In this document: piece after piece, positions 16,683 through 24,832 of the stretch
Layout: every line of letters begins with the position of its first letter
Position numbering within the stretch: the first letter of the stretch is position 1
Assembly: GCA_048270425.1 (NCBI GenBank)
Contig: JBLWSY010000002.1
Coordinates: 186,001 to 250,000 of the forward strand
Reading direction: 5' to 3'
Length of the DNA stretch: 64,000 nucleotides
From: Oceanospirillum sp048270425
GTDB lineage: Bacteria; Pseudomonadota; Gammaproteobacteria; Pseudomonadales; Halomonadaceae
Made by a program: the position numbers and the translations under genes
Notes under the pieces: generated by a model
Told to the model about the DNA's origin: nothing
Seen by the model: only the letters and a program-made list of their open reading frames with translations
Database searches by the model: none

Positions 16683-18077
16683 ATGTTGAAATCATCGGTA
16701 AATCACCAAGGCGGGCAGAATACACTTCGGGGGCTTGTGCCTCGATGGGGTAAGGTTACGCTGGTGTGCACAACGCTGCTGTTGTCAGCTTGCGTGAATA
16801 CCTCTGGTCATCAGAGCAGAAGCCAGGATACCGCTCAGGTAAAACCACCAAAGAGTCTGATTCCTCAGCCACCACCGGGAGGCTTCAGTTCTGTTTTCAG
16901 TACTGCTCCTAAGCGTGAACCCGCGGTTACTCCCCCCCCTGTTGTCAGCTCTGCTATCAGTCGGGAAAGTTCGCCAATAGCAAAAGCGATTCAGGATGAG
17001 GAGGCTGCGACCTGGATCTCCCGTTATCCGGCGCTAGCCAAGGAGTATGAGCAGTACCGGTCTGAACTGGAAAAAGAATACCGTCAGTACGAACAAAAGG
17101 TTCAGAATCTTAAGCAAAAAGCCCGGCGCTATTGGGGCGACGGTAATGTCCATGAATCCGGTTCCGATAAGTATGTAAAGTACGGTACCGGATATACCAG
17201 TCGTGGTGAGGTGGACTTTGCGAAGGGTAATATTGTTGTTGAAACGGTAGAAGAGCGTGATCACAAGAAGCGTCTTCAGGAAGCGATTGTGACTACCTTG
17301 CTGACCCCGGATAACGCCCGAGATCCTGAGCTGTTTTCCGATCAGGGCATTACATTTCGAGGCCCTTCAGTGCTGGAAGGACAGGTTAAGGATCATGAAG
17401 GTGTGATCGTTAAGTGGGAGTGGCGAGCAAACCGTTATGCTGATTGGCTGGTGGAGAATAAATTACAGAAGGTAAATTCCGACGGGAAAACCATCTATCG
17501 GATTGAGATTCCGATGGAGGCGAACCATGAGCAGGTTCGTGGTCAGAAATATGAAGCACTGGTGCGTAAGTCGGCACAGCAGTATGGCGTTCAGGAGTCT
17601 CTGATCTACAGCATTATGGAGACAGAGAGTCACTTTAACCCATACGCCACCAGTCATATTCCGGCTTACGGGCTGATGCAGGTGGTGCCCAGTACCGCAG
17701 GGCGTGACGTTTTCCAGCGTATTAAAAAACGTAACGACCAGCCAACCCGAAGCTATCTGTTTAATCCGACCAATAATATCGATACCGGCACTGCTTATTT
17801 GAGTATTCTGGATGATATTTATCTGAAAGATGTCAAACATCCGCTGGCGCGGGAATACTGTGTGATTTCGGCTTATAACGGTGGGGCGGGTAACGTACTG
17901 CGTACTTTCTCAAGGGATCGAAAGCATGCGGTCAAGGTTATCAATAGCCTGACACCGCAGCAGGTTTACGTGAAACTTAACCGCAGCCATCCCAGTGCCG
18001 AATCCCGCAAGTATATTGAGAAAGTGGTGAAGGCTAAGAAGAAATATGACGGCATGTCGGTAGCACAAAGCCCGTAA
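16683..18077 (+). CDS. mltC: Membrane-bound lytic murein transglycosylase C (MltC-like)
   Basis: Outer-membrane lipoprotein that cleaves peptidoglycan glycan strands to 1,6-anhydro ends. A lipobox (LLLSAC) lies at the end of the hydrophobic segment. The middle region (with LEGQVKDHEG and the DUF3393-type domain) precedes a C-terminal SLT domain. That domain holds SIMETESHFNPYA (catalytic Glu in TES), AYGLMQVVPSTAG and SAYNGGAGNV. I chose ATG 16683 (464 aa), as it puts the lipobox about 40 residues in; an in-frame ATG at 16578 would add 35 hydrophobic/basic residues. It is about 100 residues longer than E. coli MltC, owing to a Pro-rich linker after the lipobox. Confidence 0.88.
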   Translation: MLKSSVNHQGGQNTLRGLVPRWGKVTLVCTTLLLSACVNTSGHQSRSQDTAQVKPPKSLIPQPPPGGFSSVFSTAPKREPAVTPPPVVSSAISRESSPIAKAIQDEEAATWISRYPALAKEYEQYRSELEKEYRQYEQKVQNLKQKARRYWGDGNVHESGSDKYVKYGTGYTSRGEVDFAKGNIVVETVEERDHKKRLQEAIVTTLLTPDNARDPELFSDQGITFRGPSVLEGQVKDHEGVIVKWEWRANRYADWLVENKLQKVNSDGKTIYRIEIPMEANHEQVRGQKYEALVRKSAQQYGVQESLIYSIMETESHFNPYATSHIPAYGLMQVVPSTAGRDVFQRIKKRNDQPTRSYLFNPTNNIDTGTAYLSILDDIYLKDVKHPLAREYCVISAYNGGAGNVLRTFSRDRKHAVKVINSLTPQQVYVKLNRSHPSAESRKYIEKVVKAKKKYDGMSVAQSP

Positions 18078-18143
18078 GGGATCACAGCGCGGATTAAAAT
18101 CGGCAGAGGTGCAGGGACGTTTCAGGCTATATCGTAGAGAGAT

Positions 18144-18181
18144 AAAAAAACCGGTATTCATTATGAATACCGGTTTTTTTA
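18144..18181. terminator. Bidirectional terminator between mltC and the secreted protein gene
   Basis: CCGGTATTCA (18151-18160) pairs perfectly with TGAATACCGG (18164-18173), flanked by a run of A on the left and T on the right, so it works on both strands between two convergent genes. Confidence 0.92.
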
Positions 18182-18200
18182 GTTTCAGATCGTGATCCGT

Positions 18201-18719
18201 TTATTGAGTCGAAACTTCCGGCTCATGATTCCGACGCTGAATGTTGATCTGCTCTGTTTGGTTAACCACCAGAGCTATGTCAGCAGACTTTTGAAGCTGC
18301 AGGCGGTAATCAACACCGGCTTGCAGGACTGCTTTATTACAGGATGAACCCACACAAGGTTCAGAGATGCCTTTGCTGCCAGCGTTGTTGATCAGGAATG
18401 CATCCATTACACCATCAAAAATATGGCCGTTAGGTTCAACACACAGGGCACGGTTTACATGCAGTGATAGCTTTCCGTTATCAATTTCGGCATCTGCAGA
18501 CAGCAGGCAACGTTCCGGCAGGGTTGCACCCGTTTCAGAACCTGTCGCTTTCAGTAGCAGGTGAGAAACCGTCTCGCCCTGAGAAATGCTCTTATCAATC
18601 AGAACCTGTACTTTCAGAACGGTATCCGTGGGCAGTTGATAACCTTCCGCTGCAGATGATTCAGCAAAAGCGGGTAGGCAGGCTCCTAGCAGGGCAACAG
18701 ATGTCAGTAATCGTTTCAT
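18201..18719 (-). CDS. Secreted protein of unknown function, TraB/VirB10-like appearance
   Basis: I do not recognise this gene with certainty. The 172-residue product has a clear Sec signal peptide (MKRLLTSVALLGACLPAFA, cleavage after AFA). The mature part holds four Cys. The stretch from LPERCLLSADAEI through LHVNRALCVEPNG to NNAGSKGI reminds me of the conserved core of TraB/VirB10 (TrbI) C-terminal domains, in which a Cys, an acidic-Gly strand, LSCV and a DGxxGL turn occur in this order. Here it is a stand-alone periplasmic protein with no TM anchor and no conjugation genes nearby. It is a single gene with a bidirectional terminator behind it. Function cannot be assigned. Confidence 0.7.
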   Translation of the reverse strand: MKRLLTSVALLGACLPAFAESSAAEGYQLPTDTVLKVQVLIDKSISQGETVSHLLLKATGSETGATLPERCLLSADAEIDNGKLSLHVNRALCVEPNGHIFDGVMDAFLINNAGSKGISEPCVGSSCNKAVLQAGVDYRLQLQKSADIALVVNQTEQINIQRRNHEPEVSTQ

Positions 18720-19262
18720 AGCTCACCGTCTCAGTTAGTACAGGTTTTGCACATCATGCCGTTTTTGGCTGGTGTACAGAATTAGCCGGATGTTTTCAGA
18801 GAAGCTCTGTTCAGGCATCCGATTGGCGTTATCAGAACTGCGGTATATCGTTTTTACGCAAAAAAATGGTAAGAAACCAATTTCGCTTTTCATCAAAAAA
18901 ACGATGCAACTCTGATGATCTGGCTTAATGCGTGCGCAGTATAACAGATCCGATTGATTAGTCTGTTTTTGCTGTAAATGCTGTTACAGCATCGGTGTTT
19001 CGCTATCAGAACAGACTTTTCCGGATATTTATTTCGAGGCTAAATTTTACGCGCAAAGATTATGCTTGACTGTGATGGTCAGGTAAAATGGACAAATTGT
19101 CGCACCCCGCCAACGGCGAAAGTGCGTTATGATTGCCGCTTTTTTACAACAGCTGCTTAATCTCTGTACACCGATAAACTCGATCCGCACGATAAGTTCC
19201 GGTGGATTCTATATCAGACAGAGATCATATATCTTGATTTTGATTAACCCTAAGGCACTGCA
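18720..19262. other. Long intergenic region before folE with a structured segment
   Basis: 543 nt without a credible gene, between divergent transcripts. It contains a compact hairpin: CGCAC (19101-19105) with GTGCG (19122-19126) and an inner GCC/GGC pairing. A second possible pairing, CGGC (19114-19117) with GCCG (19136-19139), is followed by CTTTTTT. The two overlap and could be alternatives. TATAAC at 18942 lacks a matching -35 element. I assign no promoter with confidence. Confidence 0.4.
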
Positions 19263-19817
19263 ATGACAGAAAAACTGACCGGTCTTTACGAAACTATCCT
19301 GACTGAGCTGGGTGAAAACCCTGAGCGGGAAGGTCTGCTGGATACTCCTAAGCGTGCTGCAAAGGCGATGCAGTATCTGACCAAGGGGTATAACGAAACA
19401 CTGGAAAGTGTGACCAATGGTGCGGTTTTTGAATCAGAAACCGATGAGATGGTGATTGTTAAGGATATTGAGCTGTACTCCATGTGCGAGCACCATATTC
19501 TGCCTTTTATCGGTAAATGTCATATCGCCTACCTACCATCAGGCAAAGTATTGGGCTTGTCCAAGTTTGCCCGTATTGTCGATATGTATGCTCGTCGTCT
19601 GCAGATTCAGGAAAATCTGACGAAGCAGATCGCAGATGCTGTTATGCAGGTGACCGGTGCCCGTGGCGTTGCTGTTACAATTGAAGCGAAACACATGTGC
19701 ATGATGATGCGTGGTGTCGAGAAGCAGAACTCGGTTATGAAGTCTTCTGTTATGTTGGGCGCATTCCGTGAGTCTCAGTCGACCCGCATGGAATACCTGC
19801 AGCTGATCAGCAAATAA
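19263..19817 (+). CDS. folE: GTP cyclohydrolase I FolE
   Basis: Converts GTP to 7,8-dihydroneopterin triphosphate, the first step of folate synthesis. 184 residues. The zinc-site MCEHHILPFIGKCHIAY (Cys and His ligands) and the C-terminal EAKHMCMMMRG (third ligand Cys) are intact, as is the substrate-binding SKFARIVDMYARRLQIQE. AAGG lies 10 nt before the ATG. Followed by folX after 44 nt, a pairing that supplies pterin intermediates. Confidence 0.97.
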   Translation: MTEKLTGLYETILTELGENPEREGLLDTPKRAAKAMQYLTKGYNETLESVTNGAVFESETDEMVIVKDIELYSMCEHHILPFIGKCHIAYLPSGKVLGLSKFARIVDMYARRLQIQENLTKQIADAVMQVTGARGVAVTIEAKHMCMMMRGVEKQNSVMKSSVMLGAFRESQSTRMEYLQLISK

Positions 19818-19861
19818 GACCTCTTCATTTGACTGGGCGGTTGCCCGGATAAGGATCTGAT

Positions 19862-20257
19862 ATGCCATTACATGCGGTAAGCAATGCCCACAGAGGACAT
19901 AATCTGGCCACAATCCAGATTAAAAATCTGCGCTTGCGGACTTATATAGGGATCAATGAAGACGAGATTGTGAACAAGCAGGACGTCATCATTAATATCA
20001 CCATCCAGTATCTGGCGGATCGCGCGGTAAGTTTTAATCATATTGATGAAGCGCTGAACTATCGCACCATTACCAAAGCCGTTATCGCTCACGTGGAGAG
20101 TAACCGTTTTGCCCTGCTGGAGCGTCTGACCAGAGAAATCCTTGATATTACTATGTCTTATGATCAGGTGCAGGTTGCTCAGGTCGAAGTTGATAAACCT
20201 CATGCACTTCGTTTCTCAGACTCTGTCTCGATCACCCTGTCTGATCACAGGGACTGA
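19862..20257 (+). CDS. folX: Dihydroneopterin triphosphate 2'-epimerase FolX
   Basis: Member of the FolB/FolX (T-fold) family that epimerises dihydroneopterin triphosphate to the monapterin form. I call FolX rather than FolB because LRLRTYIGINEDEIVNKQD, LNYRTITKAVI, ENRFALLERLT-like and EVDKPHALRFSDSVS blocks match the pseudomonad FolX proteins I know, and because it follows folE. 131 residues. The conserved Glu and Lys of the active site (LLERL, VDKPHAL) are present. Two nt separate it from the next gene. Confidence 0.88.
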   Translation: MPLHAVSNAHRGHNLATIQIKNLRLRTYIGINEDEIVNKQDVIINITIQYLADRAVSFNHIDEALNYRTITKAVIAHVESNRFALLERLTREILDITMSYDQVQVAQVEVDKPHALRFSDSVSITLSDHRD

Positions 20258-20259
20258 TC

Positions 20260-20592
20260 ATGTCGTTCTTTGCAGAAGTCAGCCAGCCGGATGAGATGAT
20301 TGTTTCATCCGGTTTGGCTTTTCTGCTGTTCTCAACGCCGGATTGTGGTGTCTGCGATGCCCTTAAGATCAAGCTACCTTTGTGGGCTGAATCTCAGGCT
20401 TATCAGGCAGAGTTCCGTTGGTTGAATTTATCTCGTTTCCCTGAAGCTTCCAGCCGATTTCAGGTGTTATCCGTTCCTACACTGATTGTTACGCTTGATG
20501 GACAGGAATTATCCCGTCAGCTCCGTCATGTTAATCTTGGCTTATTGCAGGAGCAGCTTGCACGCCCTTTGTCGCTTTGGGCTGAGCTCTGA
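20260..20592 (+). CDS. Thioredoxin-fold protein with a CGVC motif
   Basis: 110-residue protein with a thioredoxin fold: hydrophobic strand FLLFSTPDC, redox motif C29-G-V-C32, and the cis-Pro loop LSVPTLIVT (P73). No signal peptide, so cytoplasmic. It follows folX by 2 nt and is probably in the same operon. Only one CxxC, and the residues before it (TPD) differ from classical thioredoxin (WCGPC), so it may be a reductase partner of an unknown substrate. No specific role can be named. Confidence 0.8.
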   Translation: MSFFAEVSQPDEMIVSSGLAFLLFSTPDCGVCDALKIKLPLWAESQAYQAEFRWLNLSRFPEASSRFQVLSVPTLIVTLDGQELSRQLRHVNLGLLQEQLARPLSLWAEL

Positions 20593-20645
20593 TCCCCCTT
20601 CTTTATATCGCTTTATTGTGAATCATTCTTCTGGAGATGTGCCTA

Positions 20646-20921
20646 ATGCAAGGTCTTATTATTTCCTTTGATGCTGCTACTCAGGAAGGTGTTATCCGCT
20701 CTGAAACCGGAGAAGAATTTACTTTTGACCTTACTGGCTGGCGAGGCCGGGGCTTACCGGATGCAGATATTGCGGTAAGTTTTGACGCTCAGGATGACGG
20801 TTCTGCCCGACAGGTTTTTAACCTCCCGGCTGGCCAGTTAAAGGCTGTAGGAACTCAGAGCGTTGGTAGCGATGAGATCTCGGTCCCTTGGTATAAAAAA
20901 TTAGGCAGGTTTTTAGGGTGA
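20646..20921 (+). CDS. Small cold-shock/S1-like beta-barrel protein
   Basis: 91 residues from ATG 20646, which has GGAG nine nt upstream; an in-frame ATG nine nt earlier (20637) overlaps that GGAG and is less likely. The N-terminus (GLIISFDAATQEGVIRS then GEEFTFDL, then VSFDAQ) has the strand order of a short cold-shock-domain-like OB fold with a GxIxxFD...GxI core. The end (SVPWYKKLGRFLG) is amphipathic. It could bind nucleic acid, but there is no direct evidence. Placed last in a folE-folX-thioredoxin-like run. Confidence 0.65.
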   Translation: MQGLIISFDAATQEGVIRSETGEEFTFDLTGWRGRGLPDADIAVSFDAQDDGSARQVFNLPAGQLKAVGTQSVGSDEISVPWYKKLGRFLG

Positions 20922-21045
20922 TTCGCTGTGGTGTGTGAGCCAGATCACAGAGTTACCGTTAGCTTATATAAATAAACAGTTAAAAGTGGGCGTTGGATTA
21001 ATTTCGAATACAATGACCAAAAGAACGGATATAGAGGATTCCCTA

Positions 21046-21816
21046 ATGTTGAAAAAAATTGCTCCGCTAGGATTGGCATTCGTAGCGATGAGTGCTCAGG
21101 CAGATGTTATTGGGTTGCATGCTGGGGCGTCTATGTGGACACCGGATATCAGTGGTGGTTTTCAGTCGGAAGGGTCTGCGGCCTCTGAGATTGATGTAGA
21201 GCGCGATCTGGGTTTTTCTGACACCTCTGCAACCAGCTTTTATGTTGCTATTGAACATCCGGTTCCTTTACTTCCTAATTTCCGCCTGGAGCGCACCAGT
21301 CTGTCAGAAAGCAGTACCAATACGCTGAGTAAGTCAATCTCCTTTGAAGGTCAGACTTATACTGCCAGTTCAAAGGTGCACAGCAAGTTTGATCTGAGCC
21401 ACACAGACTATACCGGCTATTATGAGATTCTGGATGGACTGGGCTGGTTGAGTGCGGATATCGGTCTGACGGTGCGCCAGTTTGATGGCGAAATCACCAT
21501 TAAGGATACCGCTGGCAGCGCTGATGAATCGGTAACGCTGGATGTTCCGGTTCCTCTGTTGTATGGCAAGGGGCAGTTTGATATTCCGATGGCACCTTTT
21601 CCATTGGCTGTTGGTGGTGTGATTAACTATCTGAGTGTCGGTGGAGCAACAATTTCAGACCATCGCCTGTATGTTTCGGCATCGGCTCCTTTGCCAATTG
21701 AGGTTGGTGGTGAGTTAGGCTATCGCAGTTTTGGAATGGAACTTGATGATGTTGATAACCTGGATGCGGATCTTACCGCCAGTGGCTGGTATGCAAGCGC
21801 TACGCTGCATTTCTGA
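21046..21816 (+). CDS. Outer-membrane beta-barrel protein, TIGR04219 family
   Basis: 256-residue protein with a signal peptide (MLKKIAPLGLAFVAMSAQA) followed by DVIGLHAGASMWTPDISG, the start of the TIGR04219 outer-membrane family as I know it. The rest alternates aromatic and polar residues and ends in ...WYASATLHF with a terminal Phe, the usual outer-membrane assembly signal. Start ATG 21046 is chosen because the signal peptide begins there and GAGG lies 8-10 nt upstream; an in-frame ATG at 20935 would add 37 unrelated residues. Function of the family is unknown. Confidence 0.87.
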   Translation: MLKKIAPLGLAFVAMSAQADVIGLHAGASMWTPDISGGFQSEGSAASEIDVERDLGFSDTSATSFYVAIEHPVPLLPNFRLERTSLSESSTNTLSKSISFEGQTYTASSKVHSKFDLSHTDYTGYYEILDGLGWLSADIGLTVRQFDGEITIKDTAGSADESVTLDVPVPLLYGKGQFDIPMAPFPLAVGGVINYLSVGGATISDHRLYVSASAPLPIEVGGELGYRSFGMELDDVDNLDADLTASGWYASATLHF

Positions 21817-21831
21817 TTAGGTTTGGTATTA

Positions 21832-21867
21832 ACAAAGCCCCGGCTGATTTATCAGCCGGGGCTTTGT
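21832..21867. terminator. Perfect 16-bp hairpin between convergent genes
   Basis: ACAAAGCCCCGGCTGA (21832-21847) pairs perfectly with 21852-21867 around a TTTA loop. The T-run is short but the stem is very strong; it separates the barrel gene from the convergent protease gene. Confidence 0.8.
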
Positions 21868-21883
21868 TGTTTGAACAGGATGA

Positions 21884-23038
21884 CTAGCTTTGCGGCGGAG
21901 TCGGCCGTCTGCCAACTTCTGCCTGCAGCGTTAAAGATTTGCCGTCTCGGAATATTGTAATGCTGATCTTTTCTCCGGGGCGCTTCTGAGCAATCTGATT
22001 CATTGTGCCGCGGCCGCTGACAACGGCTTCGCCTTCCACCTGAGTAATAATATCTCCGGGCTGCATGCCTGCAAGATGAGCGGGTCCATTGCGAAGCAGG
22101 CCAGCAATTAAGATACCCCGGCCATTATGAAAGCCGAAAGAGTTTGCCAAAGCGGGTGTTAATTCCTGAACCTCTACACCCAGCCAGCCCCGTACCACAC
22201 TCCCTTCACGGATGATATCGATCATGATCTGGCGGCTTAGATTAGATGGAATGGCAAAACCGATTCCCTGAGAGCCGCCGGACTTACTGAAAATGGCTGT
22301 ATTTATCCCCAGTAATTCGCCTCGGGGATTGATCAGCGCACCACCGGAGTTGCCCGGGTTGATGGCGGCATCGGTCTGAATAAAATCTTCAAAAGTATTA
22401 ATGCCCAGCTGATCTCGTCCAGTAGCGCTGACAATACCCATGGTTACTGTCTGGCCTACCCCGAATGGATTACCGATAGCCAGAACAACATCGCCAACTT
22501 CAATATCATCCGATGGCGCAATAGTAATAACAGGCAAGTCCGGTAGCGGAATGCTGAGAACAGCCAGATCTGTTTCCGGGTCTGTGCCAACAACCTGAGC
22601 GATCGCTTCCCGTCCATCCTTAAGGGCGACTTTAATCTCATCCGCACCGGCAATGACGTGGTTGTTGGTCAGAACATAGCCATCGGCACTGACAATCACG
22701 CCAGAACCCAGGCTCGACTGCAGGCGCTGTTGGCGCGGTACACCGTTATAGCCAAAAAACTGACGAAAGGCCGGGTCCTGTAAAAGCGGGTGTGCGCGCT
22801 GCTCGATAATTTTACTGGTGTAAATATTCACAACAGCTGGAGACGCCTGCTTGACAGCGTCCGAATAGCTGAAAGGGCCGCTGAGTTTCGGGGAGCTTGC
22901 TGCCTGAGCCGCTTCTACGAAAACAGGTTGAGGGTTTCCCTCCGGTGTGTCGGGGACAGAAGTTTGCTGGTTGATTGTCAAACCAATGACAGCACCAGCC
23001 AGTACTGGCAAAGACAGGTATCGAAATAGTTTTTTCAT
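21884..23038 (-). CDS. algW: Membrane-anchored periplasmic serine protease, AlgW/DegS type
   Basis: Site-1 protease of the envelope-stress (sigma-E/AlgU) pathway: it senses misfolded outer-membrane proteins through its PDZ domain and cuts the anti-sigma factor. 384 residues: N-terminal membrane anchor (about 8-22), trypsin-like domain with triad H127 (NNHVI), D157 (ETDLAV) and S231 (PGNSGGAL), and a single PDZ domain. One PDZ and an N-terminal anchor separate it from DegP, which has two. The Pseudomonas name is algW, the E. coli name degS. Convergent with the barrel gene, divergent from the Nif3-like gene. Confidence 0.93.
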   Translation of the reverse strand: MKKLFRYLSLPVLAGAVIGLTINQQTSVPDTPEGNPQPVFVEAAQAASSPKLSGPFSYSDAVKQASPAVVNIYTSKIIEQRAHPLLQDPAFRQFFGYNGVPRQQRLQSSLGSGVIVSADGYVLTNNHVIAGADEIKVALKDGREAIAQVVGTDPETDLAVLSIPLPDLPVITIAPSDDIEVGDVVLAIGNPFGVGQTVTMGIVSATGRDQLGINTFEDFIQTDAAINPGNSGGALINPRGELLGINTAIFSKSGGSQGIGFAIPSNLSRQIMIDIIREGSVVRGWLGVEVQELTPALANSFGFHNGRGILIAGLLRNGPAHLAGMQPGDIITQVEGEAVVSGRGTMNQIAQKRPGEKISITIFRDGKSLTLQAEVGRRPTPPQS

Positions 23039-23213
23039 GAAAAACTCATTACTGATTCGGACGGGTTCAGTGTATATGGTGTTTGTAACGCAAAATTCAA
23101 TGCGATGACAGCCGGGTTTTGTACTTCTTCTGTTTACGGCTGCGGCTAATCGTCGCGGGGTTTGGCATGTTAAGATGCCGCTTCTTTTATGTGTGTTGCC
23201 TTGGAGTAAACAG

Positions 23214-23972
23214 ATGCTGGTATTAAAAGAACTGGTGAAACAATTAGATATTTTGCTGGAACCGAAGGCATATAGCGATTATTGCCCAAACGGGCTGCAG
23301 GTCCAGGGGCGAGAGCAGGTCAGAAAGATCGCCACGGCTGTTACTGCCAGTCAGAAAATTCTCGATCAGGCGGTAGCCGCAGGCGCTGATGCCTTACTGG
23401 TTCATCATGGCTATTTCTGGAAAAATGAACCCCCTTCAATCACAGGTATGAAATATCGCAGGCTCGCCACTCTGATCAAAAACGATATCAGCCTGTTAGC
23501 TTATCATTTGCCATTGGATGCGCACAGTGAGCTGGGTAATAACGTAGAGCTGGCGCGTATTCTTGGCTGGCAGATTACCGATGGGCTTGATGCCGGTAAT
23601 TCAAGAAGCATCGGGCTGGTCGGTTCGGCCATGAAAGATAAAACATTGGGTGAAATTGCCGCACGAATCCAGCGTGAATTAGATCGGAAACCTCTGGTGG
23701 TCGGAGATCTGTCAAAAGAGATCAAAAAAATAGGTTGGTGTACAGGGGCGGCGCAGGGGTTTCTTGATCAGGCGGCAGAAGCGGGCTGTGACCTCTATAT
23801 CAGCGGGGAAATTTCCGAAAATACGGTTCATGCCGCACGGGAGCTGGGTGTAGCCTATATCGCGGCAGGCCATCACGCAACAGAGCGTTTTGGTGTGCTG
23901 GCATTAGGGCGCTGGTTGCAGGATAAATATGGAATAGAGCATATTGCCCTGGATGAAAAAAACCCGGTATGA
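23214..23972 (+). CDS. Nif3-like dinuclear metal center protein (YbgI family)
   Basis: Member of the Nif3/YbgI family of hexameric proteins with a two-metal site, known in structure; E. coli YbgI is a proposed type 2 GTP cyclohydrolase I-like protein. 252 residues from ATG 23214 (GGAG upstream). Metal ligands are visible in LLVHHGYFW (HH) and, near the end, GHHATERFG. SLLAYHLPLDAH and ADGISENT-type blocks are present. Located next to algW in pseudomonads as well. No function can be fixed from sequence. Confidence 0.88.
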   Translation: MLVLKELVKQLDILLEPKAYSDYCPNGLQVQGREQVRKIATAVTASQKILDQAVAAGADALLVHHGYFWKNEPPSITGMKYRRLATLIKNDISLLAYHLPLDAHSELGNNVELARILGWQITDGLDAGNSRSIGLVGSAMKDKTLGEIAARIQRELDRKPLVVGDLSKEIKKIGWCTGAAQGFLDQAAEAGCDLYISGEISENTVHAARELGVAYIAAGHHATERFGVLALGRWLQDKYGIEHIALDEKNPV

Positions 23973-23980
23973 ACCGGGTT
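23956..23980 (-). terminator. Terminator of zapG, overlapping the end of the Nif3-like gene
   Basis: AACCCGG (23961-23967) and CCGGGTT (23974-23980) pair around a 6-nt loop. On the minus strand the stem is followed by a long T-run, and on the plus strand only by TCT, so it works best for the minus-strand gene. Its loop contains the Nif3-like gene's stop codon. Confidence 0.75.
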
Positions 23981-24044
23981 TCTGGCGGAGTTTGCACCCT
24001 TTGGCAGTAACTCTGATTTACGGCCGTTAGAGGCTTTCAGGGTG

Positions 24045-24488
24045 CTACAGGCCTTTAGGCGGCTCCGGCATTTTTTCACGCTCTAAACCGAAGTCTTCAG
24101 ACAGGGTTCCTGATGACTTAGGTGCGTAATCCATAGGGGCCTGATAATTTTCATCATCAAAAGACTCCTGCTTGTTGCCTCGGCTCTTTTTGCTGATTCG
24201 TTTGTATAGTGAAGCATCATCGCAAAAACTTTCAGCACCACTTTGCAGGTGCCCTACCAGGCTCTGATAATTCTTTTCCATATTTGTCAGCAGTTCGTCC
24301 GTACGGGCAAAATGCTCGCTGACATTTTCATTCAGCCGGGCAAGTTCCATCTCTTTTTGATTCATGCGTTGCTTAAGATCTGAGTTTTCACCGGTGTTAG
24401 CGTTTAGCAGGTGATAGATCAGAGCACCAACACCACAGCCCACGATAAAAGTCAGAATAATAAGGGTCCAGTCGATATTGGCTTCCAT
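24045..24488 (-). CDS. zapG: Z-ring associated protein ZapG (YhcB, DUF1043)
   Basis: Inner-membrane protein with one N-terminal transmembrane segment (WTLIILTFIVGCGVGALIYHLL), followed by a coiled-coil region (QKEMELARLNENVSEHFARTD) and a polar C-terminus, the DUF1043 layout. Known homologues (YhcB/ZapG) link cell division with envelope synthesis. Start ATG 24488 is supported by AAGGAG six nt upstream. An upstream in-frame ATG (24530) has no such site. Divergent from zapE, the usual neighbourhood. Confidence 0.85.
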   Translation of the reverse strand: MEANIDWTLIILTFIVGCGVGALIYHLLNANTGENSDLKQRMNQKEMELARLNENVSEHFARTDELLTNMEKNYQSLVGHLQSGAESFCDDASLYKRISKKSRGNKQESFDDENYQAPMDYAPKSSGTLSEDFGLEREKMPEPPKGL

Positions 24489-24832
24489 AAATGACTCCTT
24501 AACTACTTGGATGACATCGATAAATAGCAATGATGTCCTAACGTGCTGATTATTATACAGGGTATTCGATCAAGAAGACCAACGGCATATTATTCAAATA
24601 TATTAAATATTAGATTTAAAGCGAGTATCCACATTTACTCCCCGGTTTCTTGGCGATATGAACCTTACGGCTAATGTCTGTGTTTGGGTGTTGCGCCGCA
24701 AACCGGTATAATACTGGCCACAAAATTTCGGCCTCAACGTCTCTTTACCCTCGGCTCGCTGACGGCTGCACTTTATCCAAGTGATTTCAAAGTGAATTAG
24801 CGGTTTTCTGTACAACCTTCGGAAGCAGATTT

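Noticed and set aside
18720..19262. Possible riboswitch (folate or pterin type) before folE
   Set aside because: I could not identify a conserved aptamer core; only a small hairpin is visible, so no riboswitch is claimed.
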